Assembly (NCBI GenBank): GCA_007713455.1
Contig: VMRT01000002.1
Location: 124,001-188,000, forward strand
From: Pseudomonas sp.
GTDB lineage: Bacteria > Pseudomonadota > Gammaproteobacteria > Pseudomonadales > Pseudomonadaceae
DNA: 64,000 bases
Direction: 5' to 3'
The position numbers and the translations under genes are program-made. Below, piece by piece: positions 1 to 8,397 of this stretch (within the stretch, counting starts at the first letter, position 1; every line of letters starts with the position of its first letter). Below the pieces are notes generated by a model, which saw only the letters and a program-made list of their open reading frames with translations, was not told the DNA's origin and did not search any database.

Positions 1-860
1 CGGAAGGTCATCATCATCAGCAGGAAACTGGCGTCCTGCTGGGCAAGGGCGTCTTCACCACCGTCCTGCTCGGCCTGGTCCTGCAGCAGTTCCTCGAAGC
101 GCAGGCGCTTGATGATCAACTTGTCGTCCAGCACGAAGGACAGCTTGTCCTGCCAGGCCAGCGACAGCTGGGTGACCTGCTTGCCGGCTTCCATATGCTG
201 CTGGATCTCGTCGCTGGTCAGGTCCTGGCGCTTGCAGCGCACCACGCCGCCGTCCTCGTGGGTATCGCGCAGCTCGCATTCGTCGAGCACGAAGAAATCG
301 TCTGCGGACTTCTGCGTCTTGACCCAATCGGTCAGGGTGGCGCTTGGCGCAATCTTCACGGTCAGCGGGCGCACCGGCAGCGAGCCGATCGCTTCACGCA
401 GGGTGGACAGCAGGTCCTCGGCCTTCTTCGGGCTGGCCGAGTTCACCAGGATCAGCCCGCGCTCGGCGTCGATTGCGGCGAAGGTGCCGGATTTGCGGAT
501 GAAGGCGCGCGGCAGAAAGGCCTGGATGATCTCGTCTTTTATCTGGTCGCGCTCCTTCTTGTAGACCTTGCGCATCTGCTCGGCTTCGATCTCGTCGACC
601 TTTTCCTTCAGCGCATCCTTGACGACGCTGCCCGGAAGAATGCGTTCCTCCTTGCGCGTGGCGATCAGCAGGAAACCCTGGCTGACGTGCACCAGGGGGG
701 CGTCTTCACCCTTACCAAAGGGGGCGACGAAGCCGTAGGTGCTCAGCTCCTGGCTGGCGCAGGGGCGGGCAGGTTTGGCGGCCAGTGCAGCTTCGAGTGT
801 CTCGGCATCTAGAGCGACGTTCTGGGTGAGACGGTAAACGAGCAGGTTACGAAACCACAT
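1..860 (-). CDS. rdgC: recombination-associated protein RdgC (C-terminus cut by window edge)
   Basis: RdgC is a ring-shaped, sequence-independent DNA-binding protein that associates with the nucleoid and restrains RecA filament formation. The reverse-strand translation from the ATG at 860 begins [14 protein letters not shown], the typical family start, and continues with conserved stretches such as the QGFLL and FIRKSG segments and an acidic/Gln-rich end. 286 codons are visible; the family is about 306 residues, so roughly 20 C-terminal residues lie outside the window. The gene stands alone and diverges from the tRNA genes. Recognition is from the sequence pattern; the function is family knowledge. 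Confidence 0.93.
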   Translation of the reverse strand, partial: MWFRNLLVYRLTQNVALDAETLEAALAAKPARPCASQELSTYGFVAPFGKGEDAPLVHVSQGFLLIATRKEERILPGSVVKDALKEKVDEIEAEQMRKVYKKERDQIKDEIIQAFLPRAFIRKSGTFAAIDAERGLILVNSASPKKAEDLLSTLREAIGSLPVRPLTVKIAPSATLTDWVKTQKSADDFFVLDECELRDTHEDGGVVRCKRQDLTSDEIQQHMEAGKQVTQLSLAWQDKLSFVLDDKLIIKRLRFEELLQDQAEQDGGEDALAQQDASFLLMMMTF

Positions 861-1024
861 GGCGGGGTAGATCTCCGGAAAGCAAAGGGGTGCATTATTC
901 CTGCCTGGCCAGTTCAGGCCAACCCTGCGGGATGTTAATGCACGGCGGACGAGAAAAATCGGCTGGTAAATCGAGGGTTTTCCTAAGTCTTTGGAACTTC
1001 TGCAATTTTTTTTTCGAAAGGGGG

Positions 1025-1053
1025 TTGCCAAGGTGCGGAACCCTCTCTAAAAT
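1025..1053 (+). promoter_or_regulatory. sigma-70 promoter of the tRNA-Val/tRNA-Asp transcript
   Basis: TTGCCA at 1025-1030 and TAAAAT at 1048-1053 are separated by 17 bp, and the tRNA starts 22 bp after the -10. The sequence just after the -10 is GC-rich (GCGCCCC), like the discriminator of stringently controlled stable-RNA promoters. An A/T run at about 1005-1017 could act as an UP-like element. Prediction from sequence only. Confidence 0.7.
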
Positions 1054-1075
1054 GCGCCCCACTTCGAGAGCAAAC

Positions 1076-1151
1076 GGGTGATTAGCTCAGCTGGGAGAGC
1101 ATCTGCCTTACAAGCAGAGGGTCGGCGGTTCGATCCCGTCATCACCCACCA
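1076..1151 (+). tRNA. tRNA-Val (anticodon TAC)
   Basis: A 76-nt cloverleaf. The acceptor arms are GGGTGAT (1076-1082) and ATCACCC (1141-1147), followed by discriminator A and an encoded CCA at 1149-1151. The anticodon stem is TCTGC/GCAGA with loop CTTACAA, giving anticodon TAC at 1109-1111. The T arm contains GGTTCGATCCC. It reads GTA and other GUN valine codons. Confidence 0.97.
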
Positions 1152-1164
1152 CTCGAGGTTTAGC

Positions 1165-1241
1165 GCAGCGGTAGTTCAGTCGGTTAGAATACCGGCCTGT
1201 CACGCCGGGGGTCGCGGGTTCGAGTCCCGTCCGCTGCGCCA
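1165..1241 (+). tRNA. tRNA-Asp (anticodon GTC)
   Basis: A 77-nt cloverleaf with acceptor arms GCAGCGG (1165-1171) and CCGCTGC (1231-1237), discriminator G (the aspartate identity base) and an encoded CCA at 1239-1241. The anticodon loop is CTGTCAC with GTC at 1199-1201. It lies 13 nt after the valine tRNA and is probably cotranscribed with it. Confidence 0.97.
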
Positions 1242-1284
1242 TATTCGCTTCACGGGTCCACTGAACGCCCTGAAGCAACGAAAG

Positions 1285-1310
1285 AACGGCCATCTAGGCC
1301 GTTTTTTTTT
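1285..1310 (+). terminator. rho-independent terminator of the tRNA operon
   Basis: Perfect 7-bp stem AACGGCC/GGCCGTT with a 5-nt loop, directly followed by a run of nine T. It sits 43 nt after the tRNA-Asp CCA end. Confidence 0.9.
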
Positions 1311-1508
1311 GCCTGAATTTTTTGTGGGCGAAAGCTGCGGGTGCCGCTTCTTGCTCGGCTCGATCCTGCTGTCGGATTGCTACGCGCGTCCGTTCTTTGC
1401 AATCTCTTTACGGTCCTTGCCTTGGGGTGCGGTAGCCAGTGCCGGGATGCGCTGCTAAGCTCGACCATCGGTTTTTCGAATGCCCAACAGCGTATCTAAG
1501 GAAACAGC

Positions 1509-2258
1509 ATGAGACTGAGACATCATCGTTTGGCGCCTGCGGTTGCCCTGGTTGGCCTGGTGCTGGCCGGCTGCGACTCGCAGACCAGTGTCAAACTGGA
1601 CACTCCGGCGCAGAAGGCGTCCTATGGTATCGGCCTGAACATGGGCAAGAGCCTTGCGCAGGAGGGTATGGATGATCTCGACTCCCAGGCTGTTGCGCAG
1701 GGTATTGAAGATGCCATCGGCAAGAAGGAGCAGAAGCTCACCGATGAGCAGCTGATGGAAGCTTTCACCTTCCTACAAACCCGTGCCGAAGAGCGCATGG
1801 TTGAGATGAATGCCAAAGCGGTCGAGGCTGGCAAGAAGTTCCTCGAAGACAACGCCAAGCGTGAGGGTGTGAAGACCACCGAATCCGGTCTGCAGTACGA
1901 AGTCGTCAAGGCGGCCGAAGGCCGTCAACCGACCGAGAACGACGTGGTGACCGTGCACTACGAGGGCAGCTTGACCGACGGCACCGTCTTCGACAGCTCG
2001 ATCAAGCGCGGCAGCCCGATCGATCTGCCGGTCGGCGGTGTGATTCCAGGTTGGGTCGAAGGTCTGCAGCTGATGCATGTGGGCGAGAAGTACAAGCTCT
2101 ACATCCCGAGTGAACTGGCCTACGGCGAGCAGAGCCCGAGCCCGCTGATCCCGGCCAACTCGGTGCTGGTCTTCGATCTCGAGCTGCTGGATATCAAGGG
2201 TGACGAGGCCGAGCAGCCCGCAGCCGAGCAGCCTGCTGAAGCAGCCGAGCAGGAATAA
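1509..2258 (+). CDS. FKBP-type peptidyl-prolyl cis-trans isomerase, FkpA/Mip-like lipoprotein
   Basis: Catalyses cis-trans isomerisation of prolyl bonds in proteins folding in the cell envelope. The N-terminus carries a lipoprotein signal with L-A-G-C at residues 19-22, so Cys22 is the likely lipidated residue. Residues about 30-120 form the helical dimerisation domain seen in Mip, FkpA and FklB. Residues about 135-235 are the FKBP domain, with the VHYEGSLTDGTVFDSS and LAYGE motifs. The tail is a low-complexity Ala/Glu/Gln repeat (AEQPAAEQPAEAAEQE). AAGGA lies 6 nt before the ATG. The gene is monocistronic with its own terminator. Confidence 0.92.
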   Translation: MRLRHHRLAPAVALVGLVLAGCDSQTSVKLDTPAQKASYGIGLNMGKSLAQEGMDDLDSQAVAQGIEDAIGKKEQKLTDEQLMEAFTFLQTRAEERMVEMNAKAVEAGKKFLEDNAKREGVKTTESGLQYEVVKAAEGRQPTENDVVTVHYEGSLTDGTVFDSSIKRGSPIDLPVGGVIPGWVEGLQLMHVGEKYKLYIPSELAYGEQSPSPLIPANSVLVFDLELLDIKGDEAEQPAAEQPAEAAEQE

Positions 2259-2280
2259 GCGGTTCTCTTCGCTGCAAACG

Positions 2281-2311
2281 AAAACGCCCCGATCTAGTCG
2301 GGGCGTTTTTA
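2281..2311 (+). terminator. terminator after the FKBP gene
   Basis: Twelve-bp stem AAAACGCCCCGA/TCGGGGCGTTTT with a 5-nt loop (TCTAG) and T-rich 3' side. The A-rich 5' side would also let it work for the convergent bfr transcript. Confidence 0.88.
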
Positions 2312-2329
2312 TATGGGCTTGCTACTGAA

Positions 2330-2800
2330 TCAGTCGTCCATCTGCGACTGCAGATAGTTTTCCATGCCCACCTTGTCGATCAGGCTCAGCTGCGTCTCCA
2401 GCCAGTCGATGTGTTCCTCCTCGGATTCGAGGATGTCTTCCAGCAGCTCGCGACTGCCGTAGTCGCCGACGCTTTCGCAGTAAGCGATGGCGACCTTCAG
2501 ATCCTGCACGCCACCTTGCTCCAGCCTGAGGTCGCACTCGAGCATCTCGCGAGTGTTCTCACCGATCAGCAACTTGCCCAGATCCTGCAGATTCGGCAGG
2601 CCTTCCAGAAACAGGATGCGCTTGATCAGCTTGTCCGCATGCTTCATCTCGTCGATGGATTCTTCGTACTCATGCTTGCCGAGCTTGCCGAGACCCCAGT
2701 CCTCATACATGCGCGCGTGCAGGAAGTACTGGTTGATGGCTACCAGCTCATTGCCGAGGATCTTGTTGAGGTGCTGAATGACCAGCTTGTCGCCTTTCAT
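2330..2800 (-). CDS. bfrB: bacterioferritin (BfrB type)
   Basis: Iron-storage protein that forms a 24-mer shell in the cytoplasm with haem between subunit pairs. The start at 2800 (MKGDKLVIQ) gives 156 residues, the family length; the upstream in-frame ATG at 2833 would add a non-homologous extension. Met52 is the haem axial ligand position, and Glu18, Glu51 and His54 sit where ferroxidase ligands are expected. The [11 protein letters not shown] segment is typical of BfrB. The neighbouring bfd encodes the ferredoxin that releases iron from BfrB in Pseudomonas. The two genes point the same way but are separated by a terminator, so they are probably separate transcripts. Confidence 0.94.
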   Translation of the reverse strand: MKGDKLVIQHLNKILGNELVAINQYFLHARMYEDWGLGKLGKHEYEESIDEMKHADKLIKRILFLEGLPNLQDLGKLLIGENTREMLECDLRLEQGGVQDLKVAIAYCESVGDYGSRELLEDILESEEEHIDWLETQLSLIDKVGMENYLQSQMDD

Positions 2801-2948
2801 GTAGTTAGCCTGCCTGACGCGGTGGGAATGCAAGCAGTCTGGCCACGCTCAGGCGACCTGTCAAACCTAAGTCATTGAATGCTAAAGCTAAACCCTAGCG
2901 AGAATAGTTGCGTTCCGCATCCTTCAGAGCAACTTGCTGATTTGCAGG

Positions 2949-2976
2949 CAAAAAAAAAGCCGGGCATGGCCCGGCT
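2949..2976 (-). terminator. terminator of bfd (reverse strand)
   Basis: Read on the reverse strand: 8-bp stem AGCCGGGC/GCCCGGCT with a 3-nt loop followed by a T run (the A run at 2950-2957). It lies 16 nt after the bfd stop codon. Confidence 0.88.
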
Positions 2977-2992
2977 TCATGGCTTCAGTCTG

Positions 2993-3211
2993 TCAAGCCT
3001 GAACAAAACTGGCAGGGTAGGCGAGGGAGGCCTGGGCACTTTGCACGTTGCTGAGCGTCTCGCGCACGACCTGCTTGGCGACGCAGGCGCACTTGCCGCA
3101 CTGGGTGGCGACGCCGGTCGTTTCCCTTACTTCACGGTAGCTGCAGCAGCCTTCGTAGATGGCATCGCGAATCTGGCCGTCGGTGACACCCTGGCAAAGA
3201 CAGACGTACAT
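2993..3211 (-). CDS. bfd: bacterioferritin-associated ferredoxin
   Basis: Small [2Fe-2S] ferredoxin that docks on BfrB near the haem and passes electrons to reduce and mobilise stored iron. It is 72 residues. The cluster ligands are visible as Cys4 and Cys6 (MYVCLC) and the CxxC at Cys38/Cys41 (QCGKC). The BFD-fold helix-turn core is GVTDGQIRDAIYEGCCSYREV. The promoter at 3247-3275 is overlapped by a Fur-like box, fitting induction under iron starvation, when stored iron is needed. Confidence 0.96.
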   Translation of the reverse strand: MYVCLCQGVTDGQIRDAIYEGCCSYREVRETTGVATQCGKCACVAKQVVRETLSNVQSAQASLAYPASFVQA

Positions 3212-3246
3212 AGAAGCACTACCCGTTGAATTCGTTGACGGTTGGG

Positions 3247-3275
3247 ATGCTAATCAGAATGAGAATAATTGTCAA
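3247..3275 (-). promoter_or_regulatory. bfd promoter overlapped by a Fur box
   Basis: On the reverse strand TTGACA (3275-3270) and TAGCAT (3252-3247) are 17 bp apart. The interval 3252-3273 reads GACAATTATTCTCATTCTGA on the reverse strand, close to the Fur consensus of GATAAT-type hexamers. Fur-Fe(II) would therefore block RNA polymerase directly. Confidence 0.75.
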
Positions 3276-3405
3276 AGTTCGTTCGTCGGGGGTTCTCCGA
3301 TGAGCGTATTTTTCCGTTCGTACCGACGGTGTCGAAGGCCGCAGCGAAGATCGGTGTTGACCGCTTTGCGGTAGACTGCGCGCCTTTTCGCAACGGAGGC
3401 CGTTC

Positions 3406-3945
3406 ATGGCCCTGCAAGCCACACCATATAAAGTCGAGCTGAATCTCACGGACCTGGACCGCGGGGTTTACGAGAATCTGCGCTTTACGGTCGCCAAACA
3501 CCCGTCGGAAACCGAAGAACGCCTCGGCGTGCGATTGATTGCCTATGCGCTCTGGTATAGCGAGCAGCTGGCCTTTGGTCGCGGCCTCTCTGATGTGGAC
3601 GAGCCAGCACTCTGGGAAAAGAGTCTGGATGGCCGCGTCCTTCATTGGATCGAAGTGGGTCAGCCGGATGCAGAGCGATTGACTTGGTGTTCGCGACGAG
3701 CCGAACGCGTCAGCCTGGTTGCCTATGGCAATCTGCGCGTCTGGCAGGGCAAGGTGATCGATGCGGTGAAGGGATTGAAGAATCTGTCCATTGCCACCAT
3801 CGACTCGGAGTCACTTGCCGCGTTGGTCAAGGACTTGCCGCGTAGTCTGCAGTGGGGCGTGATGATCAGTGACGGCACGTTGTTCATCACCGATGAGCGT
3901 GGTCAGTTCGAAGTGAAGTTGGGTTGGTTGCTCGGCGAGCGCTGA
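3406..3945 (+). CDS. yaeQ: YaeQ family protein
   Basis: A 179-residue cytoplasmic protein of the conserved YaeQ family, which has a compact alpha/beta fold distantly related to PD-(D/E)XK nucleases. It has been linked genetically to suppression of RfaH loss, but its biochemical role is not settled. Recognisable segments are the start MALQATPYKVELNLTDLDRG, the LIAYALWYSE block and WIEVGQPD (about residue 81), where the family's acidic/Gln residues lie. It is full length and stands alone before the convergent transporter gene. Confidence 0.9.
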   Translation: MALQATPYKVELNLTDLDRGVYENLRFTVAKHPSETEERLGVRLIAYALWYSEQLAFGRGLSDVDEPALWEKSLDGRVLHWIEVGQPDAERLTWCSRRAERVSLVAYGNLRVWQGKVIDAVKGLKNLSIATIDSESLAALVKDLPRSLQWGVMISDGTLFITDERGQFEVKLGWLLGER

Positions 3946-3963
3946 GAGCGCCCGCCGTGCCAG

Positions 3964-5184
3964 TCACGCTTGCCAGAACTCCAGCAGCGCATTGAACGAC
4001 ATCACCACCCCAACCGCCGTGGCCAGCATGGCCAATATGCCGAACATCAGCATCCAGGTGGGGTGACGGTAGCCGTCGCCGACGATGTTCGTTTTGCGCG
4101 ATGCGAGCAGTATGCAGCCCAGTGCCAGCGGCAGCACCAGGGCATTCAGTGTGCCCGCTACCACCAGAACCTTCACGGGCTGGCCGACCAAGCTGTAGAT
4201 GAGCGTCGAGCAGGCAATAAAGGCGATCACCACTCGCTGGTTATGCCGGCGGATGCTGTCATGCAGCGAGTACATGAAGGTCACACTGGTATAAGCGGCG
4301 CCGATCACCGATGAAACCGAAGCGGCCAGCAGCACTACGCCAAAGATCTTGTAGCCGATGGTGCCCATCGAATGGGAAAACACCGACGCAGCGGGGTTGC
4401 TCGGGTCGAGAGTCAGGCCCTGGCTGACGACCCCGAGCGCGGCAAGAAAGAGGCAGATGCGCACGACGCCGGTGGTAGCGATACCGATCACGGCCGCGCG
4501 GGTTACCAGCCTGACATTCTCTACCCCGGTGATGCCGGCCTCTACCAGGCGATGGCCACCGGAAAACGATATGTAGCCGCCGACCGTGCCGCCCACCAAT
4601 GTCACGATCGGCAGCAGCAGGATCAATGGGTCGTCCGGATTAAAGCTGCGACTCATCGCTTCGAGCAGCGGTGGATTCGACTGCAGCATGGCGTAGCCGA
4701 TCATGCACAGCATTACCAGGCCGAGAACCTGCATCACCGAGTCCATCACGCCCTTGGCGTTGCGCAGCAGGAAGATGCCGATGATCAGCACGGCGGCGAT
4801 CAACGAGCCGATTATCGGCGGGATGCCGAAGATCACATTCATTGCCAGGCCGGCGCCACCGATATTGCCGATATTGAAGGCAATGCCGCCCAGCACGATG
4901 AAGGCGGATATCAGATGGCCGACGCCGGGTATCACGCGGTTGGCGACGTCCTGGCCGCGCAGGTTGGCAACGGTGATCACCCGCCAGATATTAAGCTGGG
5001 CACCGATGTCGATGAGCAAAGAGATCAGGATCGCGAAGGCGAAACTCGCCAGATACTTCTCGGTGAACAGCGACGTTTGGGTTAGAAACGCGGGTCCGAT
5101 GGACGAAGTCGCCATGATGAAAATGGCGCCGCGCAGGACGTTGCGCTGGGCGGGAGTTCCGCGTTCGTCTTGTGTGGCTTGCAT
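3964..5184 (-). CDS. NRAMP-family (YcsG-like) transporter lacking the metal-binding motifs
   Basis: Polytopic inner-membrane protein of 406 residues with about 11 hydrophobic segments. The start of TM1 (IGPAFLTQTSLF, residues 29-40) aligns with the NRAMP TM1 signature, but the DPGN that follows in metal transporters is TEKY here (residues 41-44). The TM6 segment (about residues 190-210) has no MPH. Canonical Mn/Fe transport is therefore unlikely. It is the last gene of the cluster with pxpA-pxpB-pxpC, 114 bp after pxpC. As I recall, Bacillus subtilis keeps the related ycsG with the same enzymes. I infer a role in 5-oxoproline uptake. The family assignment is firmer than the substrate. Confidence 0.72.
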   Translation of the reverse strand: MQATQDERGTPAQRNVLRGAIFIMATSSIGPAFLTQTSLFTEKYLASFAFAILISLLIDIGAQLNIWRVITVANLRGQDVANRVIPGVGHLISAFIVLGGIAFNIGNIGGAGLAMNVIFGIPPIIGSLIAAVLIIGIFLLRNAKGVMDSVMQVLGLVMLCMIGYAMLQSNPPLLEAMSRSFNPDDPLILLLPIVTLVGGTVGGYISFSGGHRLVEAGITGVENVRLVTRAAVIGIATTGVVRICLFLAALGVVSQGLTLDPSNPAASVFSHSMGTIGYKIFGVVLLAASVSSVIGAAYTSVTFMYSLHDSIRRHNQRVVIAFIACSTLIYSLVGQPVKVLVVAGTLNALVLPLALGCILLASRKTNIVGDGYRHPTWMLMFGILAMLATAVGVVMSFNALLEFWQA

Positions 5185-5298
5185 TGGATACCTTCTTTTT
5201 CTTGGCGTTGGGGCAGGTAGAAATGCGCCCGGGTCATACCCGGTAATGTTGTTTTTGTAGGAATAACTGGCTGCTGGTCAGCGGCTCCTTATGAGCGA

Positions 5299-6213
5299 CT
5301 ATCGCCATTGGGCGAGCAGTTCGCGGTGCGCGCGTTGCGCGGCCTCCAGTGAAATCGGTTTGAGCCTGAGCGAGGTACCGGGCAGGCACTGCCCCAGCTG
5401 GGCCACCGCCGCAGGTGTCAGCGCGCCGAGGCGTGGATAGCCGCCGATTGTCTGGCGGTCGTTGAGCAGGATGATCGGCTGCCCGTCGGCCGGAACCTGG
5501 ATCGCCCCCAGCGGCACGCCTTCGGAAATCATCGATGAGCGCGTGCTGTGAAGCGTGGGGCCGAGCAAGCGCACGCCCATGCGGTCGGCTCGTTGATCGA
5601 CTGTCCAGTCGCTGTTGAAGGCATCGAACAGGCTCTGGCCGCTGAAATCACCAATCTGCGCACCGAGTACGACCGCCAGGGTCGGGCTCGATAGTGGGGT
5701 GACGGTTTGCACTGGCAGCTCTCGGGGAGCAGCAGAAACACCACCGAGCCAGTGCAAGCGGTCGCCCTCGGCCAGCGCTTGGCCGTCACCGGCCAAGCCG
5801 CCGAGTTGCTCGCGCCGGACCGTGGCGTAGCTCCCCAACACCGGTGTCGCCTGGAAGCCGCCTGGTGCCGCGAGATAGGCGCGAACGCCTCGCTTTGGAT
5901 GCGCGAAGGCAAGCAGCTGACCCTTACGGACCTCGAAGCTACGCCCCGGCGCAATGGCCTCGTCATCGAGCGCGGCGCCAAGATCGGCGCCGCAGATCGC
6001 CAGGCAGGTATCGGTTTCCGCGCGAATGCTGAAATTCCCCAGCGTGATTTCCACTGTCGCGGCCTGCACAGGATTTCCAAGCAGCCAGTTGGCCCAGCCG
6101 TGGGAAATCCAGTCCACCGGGCCGCCTTGGGTAACGCCGAGGTGACGTACGCCCATACGGCCGCCGTCCTGCAGGCTGGCCAGTGCGCCGGCGCGTTCGA
6201 TAAGCAGGCTCAT
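5299..6213 (-). CDS. pxpC: 5-oxoprolinase subunit PxpC
   Basis: Carboxyltransferase-domain subunit 2 (KipA/YbgK family) of the ATP-dependent 5-oxoprolinase that opens 5-oxo-L-proline to glutamate. It has 304 residues. Family motifs are GRMGVRHLGVTQGGPVDW near the N-terminus, CAICGADL-type text (LAICGADLGAAL) at about residue 70, and the DRMGVRLLG and SEGVPLGAIQVP blocks near residues 205-240. Its start overlaps the pxpB stop by 4 bp (ATGA), a sign of translational coupling and of a PxpBC complex made in fixed ratio. Confidence 0.92.
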   Translation of the reverse strand: MSLLIERAGALASLQDGGRMGVRHLGVTQGGPVDWISHGWANWLLGNPVQAATVEITLGNFSIRAETDTCLAICGADLGAALDDEAIAPGRSFEVRKGQLLAFAHPKRGVRAYLAAPGGFQATPVLGSYATVRREQLGGLAGDGQALAEGDRLHWLGGVSAAPRELPVQTVTPLSSPTLAVVLGAQIGDFSGQSLFDAFNSDWTVDQRADRMGVRLLGPTLHSTRSSMISEGVPLGAIQVPADGQPIILLNDRQTIGGYPRLGALTPAAVAQLGQCLPGTSLRLKPISLEAAQRAHRELLAQWR

Positions 6214-6917
6214 GCAGTGGTTTCCTCGAAGGGGCTGTCGTCACCGCCCAGGCGGACGAATTCGGCGCGCTCGATGGGCACGAAGCGCACCCGGTCGCCT
6301 GGCTGCCAGAGGCTGTAGCCGTCGAGCTCGCGGTCGAACAGACGAACCGGGCTGCGCCCGATCAGATTCCAGCCGCCCGGCGAAACCAGTGGGTAGATCG
6401 CTGTCTGCCGATCGGCGATGCCTAGGCTGCCCGCCGGCACCTGCTTGCGCGGTGTGGCCAGGCGCGGGCTGGCCAGACGCTCATCGACCAGCCCGAGAAA
6501 GGCGAAACCCGGTGCAAAGCCTAGGGCGAATACCTGATAGATATGCGCGCTGTGTTGCTCGATCACGCCAGCTACACCGAGTCCGCTGCGCTTGCCTAGC
6601 GCTCGTAGCTCGGGGCCGACGCTGGCGTCGTACCACACCGGGATTTCATGCTGGCGTGCGGTTTCGGCGGCGGCGGGCTGCAGACCCGCGAGCGCTTGGT
6701 GAAGGTGCTGGCGAGCCTGCAGGTCGTCCAGTTGGGTCAGGTCGTAATGCACTAGCAGCGTGGTGTAGGAGGGCACCAGATCGACCAGTGCCGCGCCGAA
6801 GGTTTCGCGCACACGCTGACTGGCGGCGAGCATCCAGGGCATGTTGTCTTCATCGATCTGATCGAACAGGCGCAGCAACAGACTGTCGACGCCGACCACT
6901 TCGATCCGCGGCTTCAT
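6210..6917 (-). CDS. pxpB: 5-oxoprolinase subunit PxpB
   Basis: Subunit 1 (KipI/YbgJ family, cyclophilin-like carboxyltransferase domain) of 5-oxoprolinase. The start at 6917 ([19 protein letters not shown]) overlaps the pxpA stop by 4 bp and gives 235 residues; longer in-frame starts run into pxpA. The family block [20 protein letters not shown], with the prolines and glycines of the active-site loop, is at about residues 137-156. It is followed by [21 protein letters not shown] and [12 protein letters not shown]. It sits between pxpA and pxpC in a tightly coupled operon. Confidence 0.92.
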   Translation of the reverse strand: MKPRIEVVGVDSLLLRLFDQIDEDNMPWMLAASQRVRETFGAALVDLVPSYTTLLVHYDLTQLDDLQARQHLHQALAGLQPAAAETARQHEIPVWYDASVGPELRALGKRSGLGVAGVIEQHSAHIYQVFALGFAPGFAFLGLVDERLASPRLATPRKQVPAGSLGIADRQTAIYPLVSPGGWNLIGRSPVRLFDRELDGYSLWQPGDRVRFVPIERAEFVRLGGDDSPFEETTA

Positions 6918-7663
6918 TCGGGAAGCGCCTGCAGCGACTGACGGATGCGCTGGACGGCGGCTATGGAACCGGCGTTGTCGCCATGCACGCAGAGGGTATC
7001 GGCCTGCAGAATCAGCGCGCTGCCATCGCTCGCAATCAGCGCCTCGCCCTTGGCCAGGCACAGGGCCTGGTCGGTCACGGTTTCTGCATCGTGGTGGACG
7101 GCGCCTGGCAGGCTGCGTGACACCAGCATGCCGGCGGCGTCATAGGCGCGGTCGGCGAACACCTCGAACCACAGGGTGATGCCCATTTCCGCTGCCAGCG
7201 CCTGGCTTGCGCTGTTGTCGCGGGTGGACATCAGCATCAGCGGCAGATTGGTGCTGTAGGCCTTGATGGCGCTCATCACCGCGCGCAGCAGTTCGGGCTG
7301 GCGCATCATGTCGTTGTACAGCGCACCGTGGGGTTTGACGTAGCGGACCTGCGTGCCTTCGGCGCGGCAGATGCCGTCGAGCGCGCCGATCTGGTAGAGC
7401 AGCATGTTCTCCACTTCGGCCGGGCTGCAGGCCATGGAGCGCCGGCCGAAGCCGACCAGATCCGGATAGGCCGGATGGGCGCCAATACGCACATCATGCT
7501 TGCGTGCCAACGCCACTGTGCGCCGCATGATCTGCGGATCGGACGCGTGGAAGCCGCAGGCGACATTGGCGCAGTCGATGAAAGGCATCACCTCGGCATC
7601 CAAGCCCATGGTCCAGGCGCCGAAGCTTTCCCCTATATCGCAATTGAGTAACAGACGACTCAC
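6914..7663 (-). CDS. pxpA: 5-oxoprolinase subunit PxpA (LamB/YcsF family)
   Basis: PxpA phosphorylates or activates 5-oxoproline together with PxpBC, giving glutamate at the cost of ATP. 249 residues, family length. Signature segments are [14 protein letters not shown] at the N-terminus, [12 protein letters not shown] at residues 32-43, [16 protein letters not shown] (about residue 60) and [12 protein letters not shown] (about residue 108). It is the first gene of the operon. The upstream gap holds a 24-bp palindrome and the divergent MarR-type gene, which is the obvious candidate regulator. Confidence 0.93.
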   Translation of the reverse strand: MSRLLLNCDIGESFGAWTMGLDAEVMPFIDCANVACGFHASDPQIMRRTVALARKHDVRIGAHPAYPDLVGFGRRSMACSPAEVENMLLYQIGALDGICRAEGTQVRYVKPHGALYNDMMRQPELLRAVMSAIKAYSTNLPLMLMSTRDNSASQALAAEMGITLWFEVFADRAYDAAGMLVSRSLPGAVHHDAETVTDQALCLAKGEALIASDGSALILQADTLCVHGDNAGSIAAVQRIRQSLQALPE

Positions 7664-7714
7664 GATGGCTGCTCCTTTCTAGATGGGCCGGTGCGGCGGT
7701 CGAAGCTGATACAC

Positions 7715-7738
7715 TGATAAAATATCGATAAATTATCA
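7715..7738. promoter_or_regulatory. palindromic operator between pxpA and the MarR-type gene
   Basis: A 24-bp near-palindrome: outer arms TGATAA (7715-7720) and TTATCA (7733-7738) and a perfect inner core TATCGATA (7723-7730). Twenty of 24 positions are self-complementary. It starts 51 bp before the pxpA start and ends 105 bp before the regulator start, in an AT-rich island. The dyad size suits a winged-helix dimer. Assignment to the adjacent regulator is inference. Confidence 0.65.
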
Positions 7739-7843
7739 ACGTATTTTTCCTATTGACCGCCGAAGTGACCGCGCGGACATTGCTGTATCCTTGCCGCCCA
7801 CCTCTATACGATCGACCGCCGCTTCTTCAATCAGGAATTCAGA

Positions 7844-8371
7844 ATGGTTGACGCCAAAAGCTCTCGCCCGTTGCGATCCTCGATTGTCGCCTCGGCACAT
7901 CTCGCCGAGCAGTCTCAGGAACTGTCTGAACTGGAGTACGGCATCATCGTCGCCAGCGCCGCGCTGATGCGCTGGATGGAGCGCTGCATGCAGGCCTGCG
8001 GCACGGTAGAGATGAACGCGCTGGACGTCATGGTGCTGCACAACCTCGCCAGTCGCGGGCGCGCCAAGCGACAGGCGGACATCTGCCTGCTGCTCAACGT
8101 GGAAGACACGCACACCGTGACCTACGCGCTGAAGAAGCTGAGCAAACTCGGCCTGGTGGAAGGTGCCAAGCAGGGCAAGGAAATGTTCTATCGCACCACC
8201 GAAAAGGGCCGCGCGCTCTGCCAGGAATACGCCGACATCCGCCGCGAATGCCTGATCGCGTCGTTCGAGAACCTGAATATCGATCCCGATGAGATCCACC
8301 GCCTGGCCGGCATGCTGCGTGCCATGTCCGGGCTGTACGACCAGGCCGCTCGCGCCGCCACCTCCCTGTAA
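7844..8371 (+). CDS. MarR-type winged-helix transcriptional regulator
   Basis: A 175-residue cytoplasmic DNA-binding protein. The region about 60-135 has the winged-helix pattern: MNALDVMVLHNLASRG, a recognition-helix stretch ending in TVTYALKKLSKLGLVEG, then the wing (AKQGKEMFYRTTEKGR). The flanking helices would form the dimer interface. It is transcribed divergently from the 5-oxoproline cluster and probably controls it and itself through the palindrome at 7715-7738. The ligand is unknown; 5-oxoproline or glutamate would be logical but nothing in the sequence proves it. Confidence 0.82.
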   Translation: MVDAKSSRPLRSSIVASAHLAEQSQELSELEYGIIVASAALMRWMERCMQACGTVEMNALDVMVLHNLASRGRAKRQADICLLLNVEDTHTVTYALKKLSKLGLVEGAKQGKEMFYRTTEKGRALCQEYADIRRECLIASFENLNIDPDEIHRLAGMLRAMSGLYDQAARAATSL

Positions 8372-8397
8372 ACGACCTTCACCGAGCCCGGAATTCC

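Noticed and set aside
1076..1241. tRNA pair as an attachment site for an integrated element
   Set aside because: No integrase, no direct repeat of a tRNA 3' end and no foreign-looking genes follow; the next genes are core genes.
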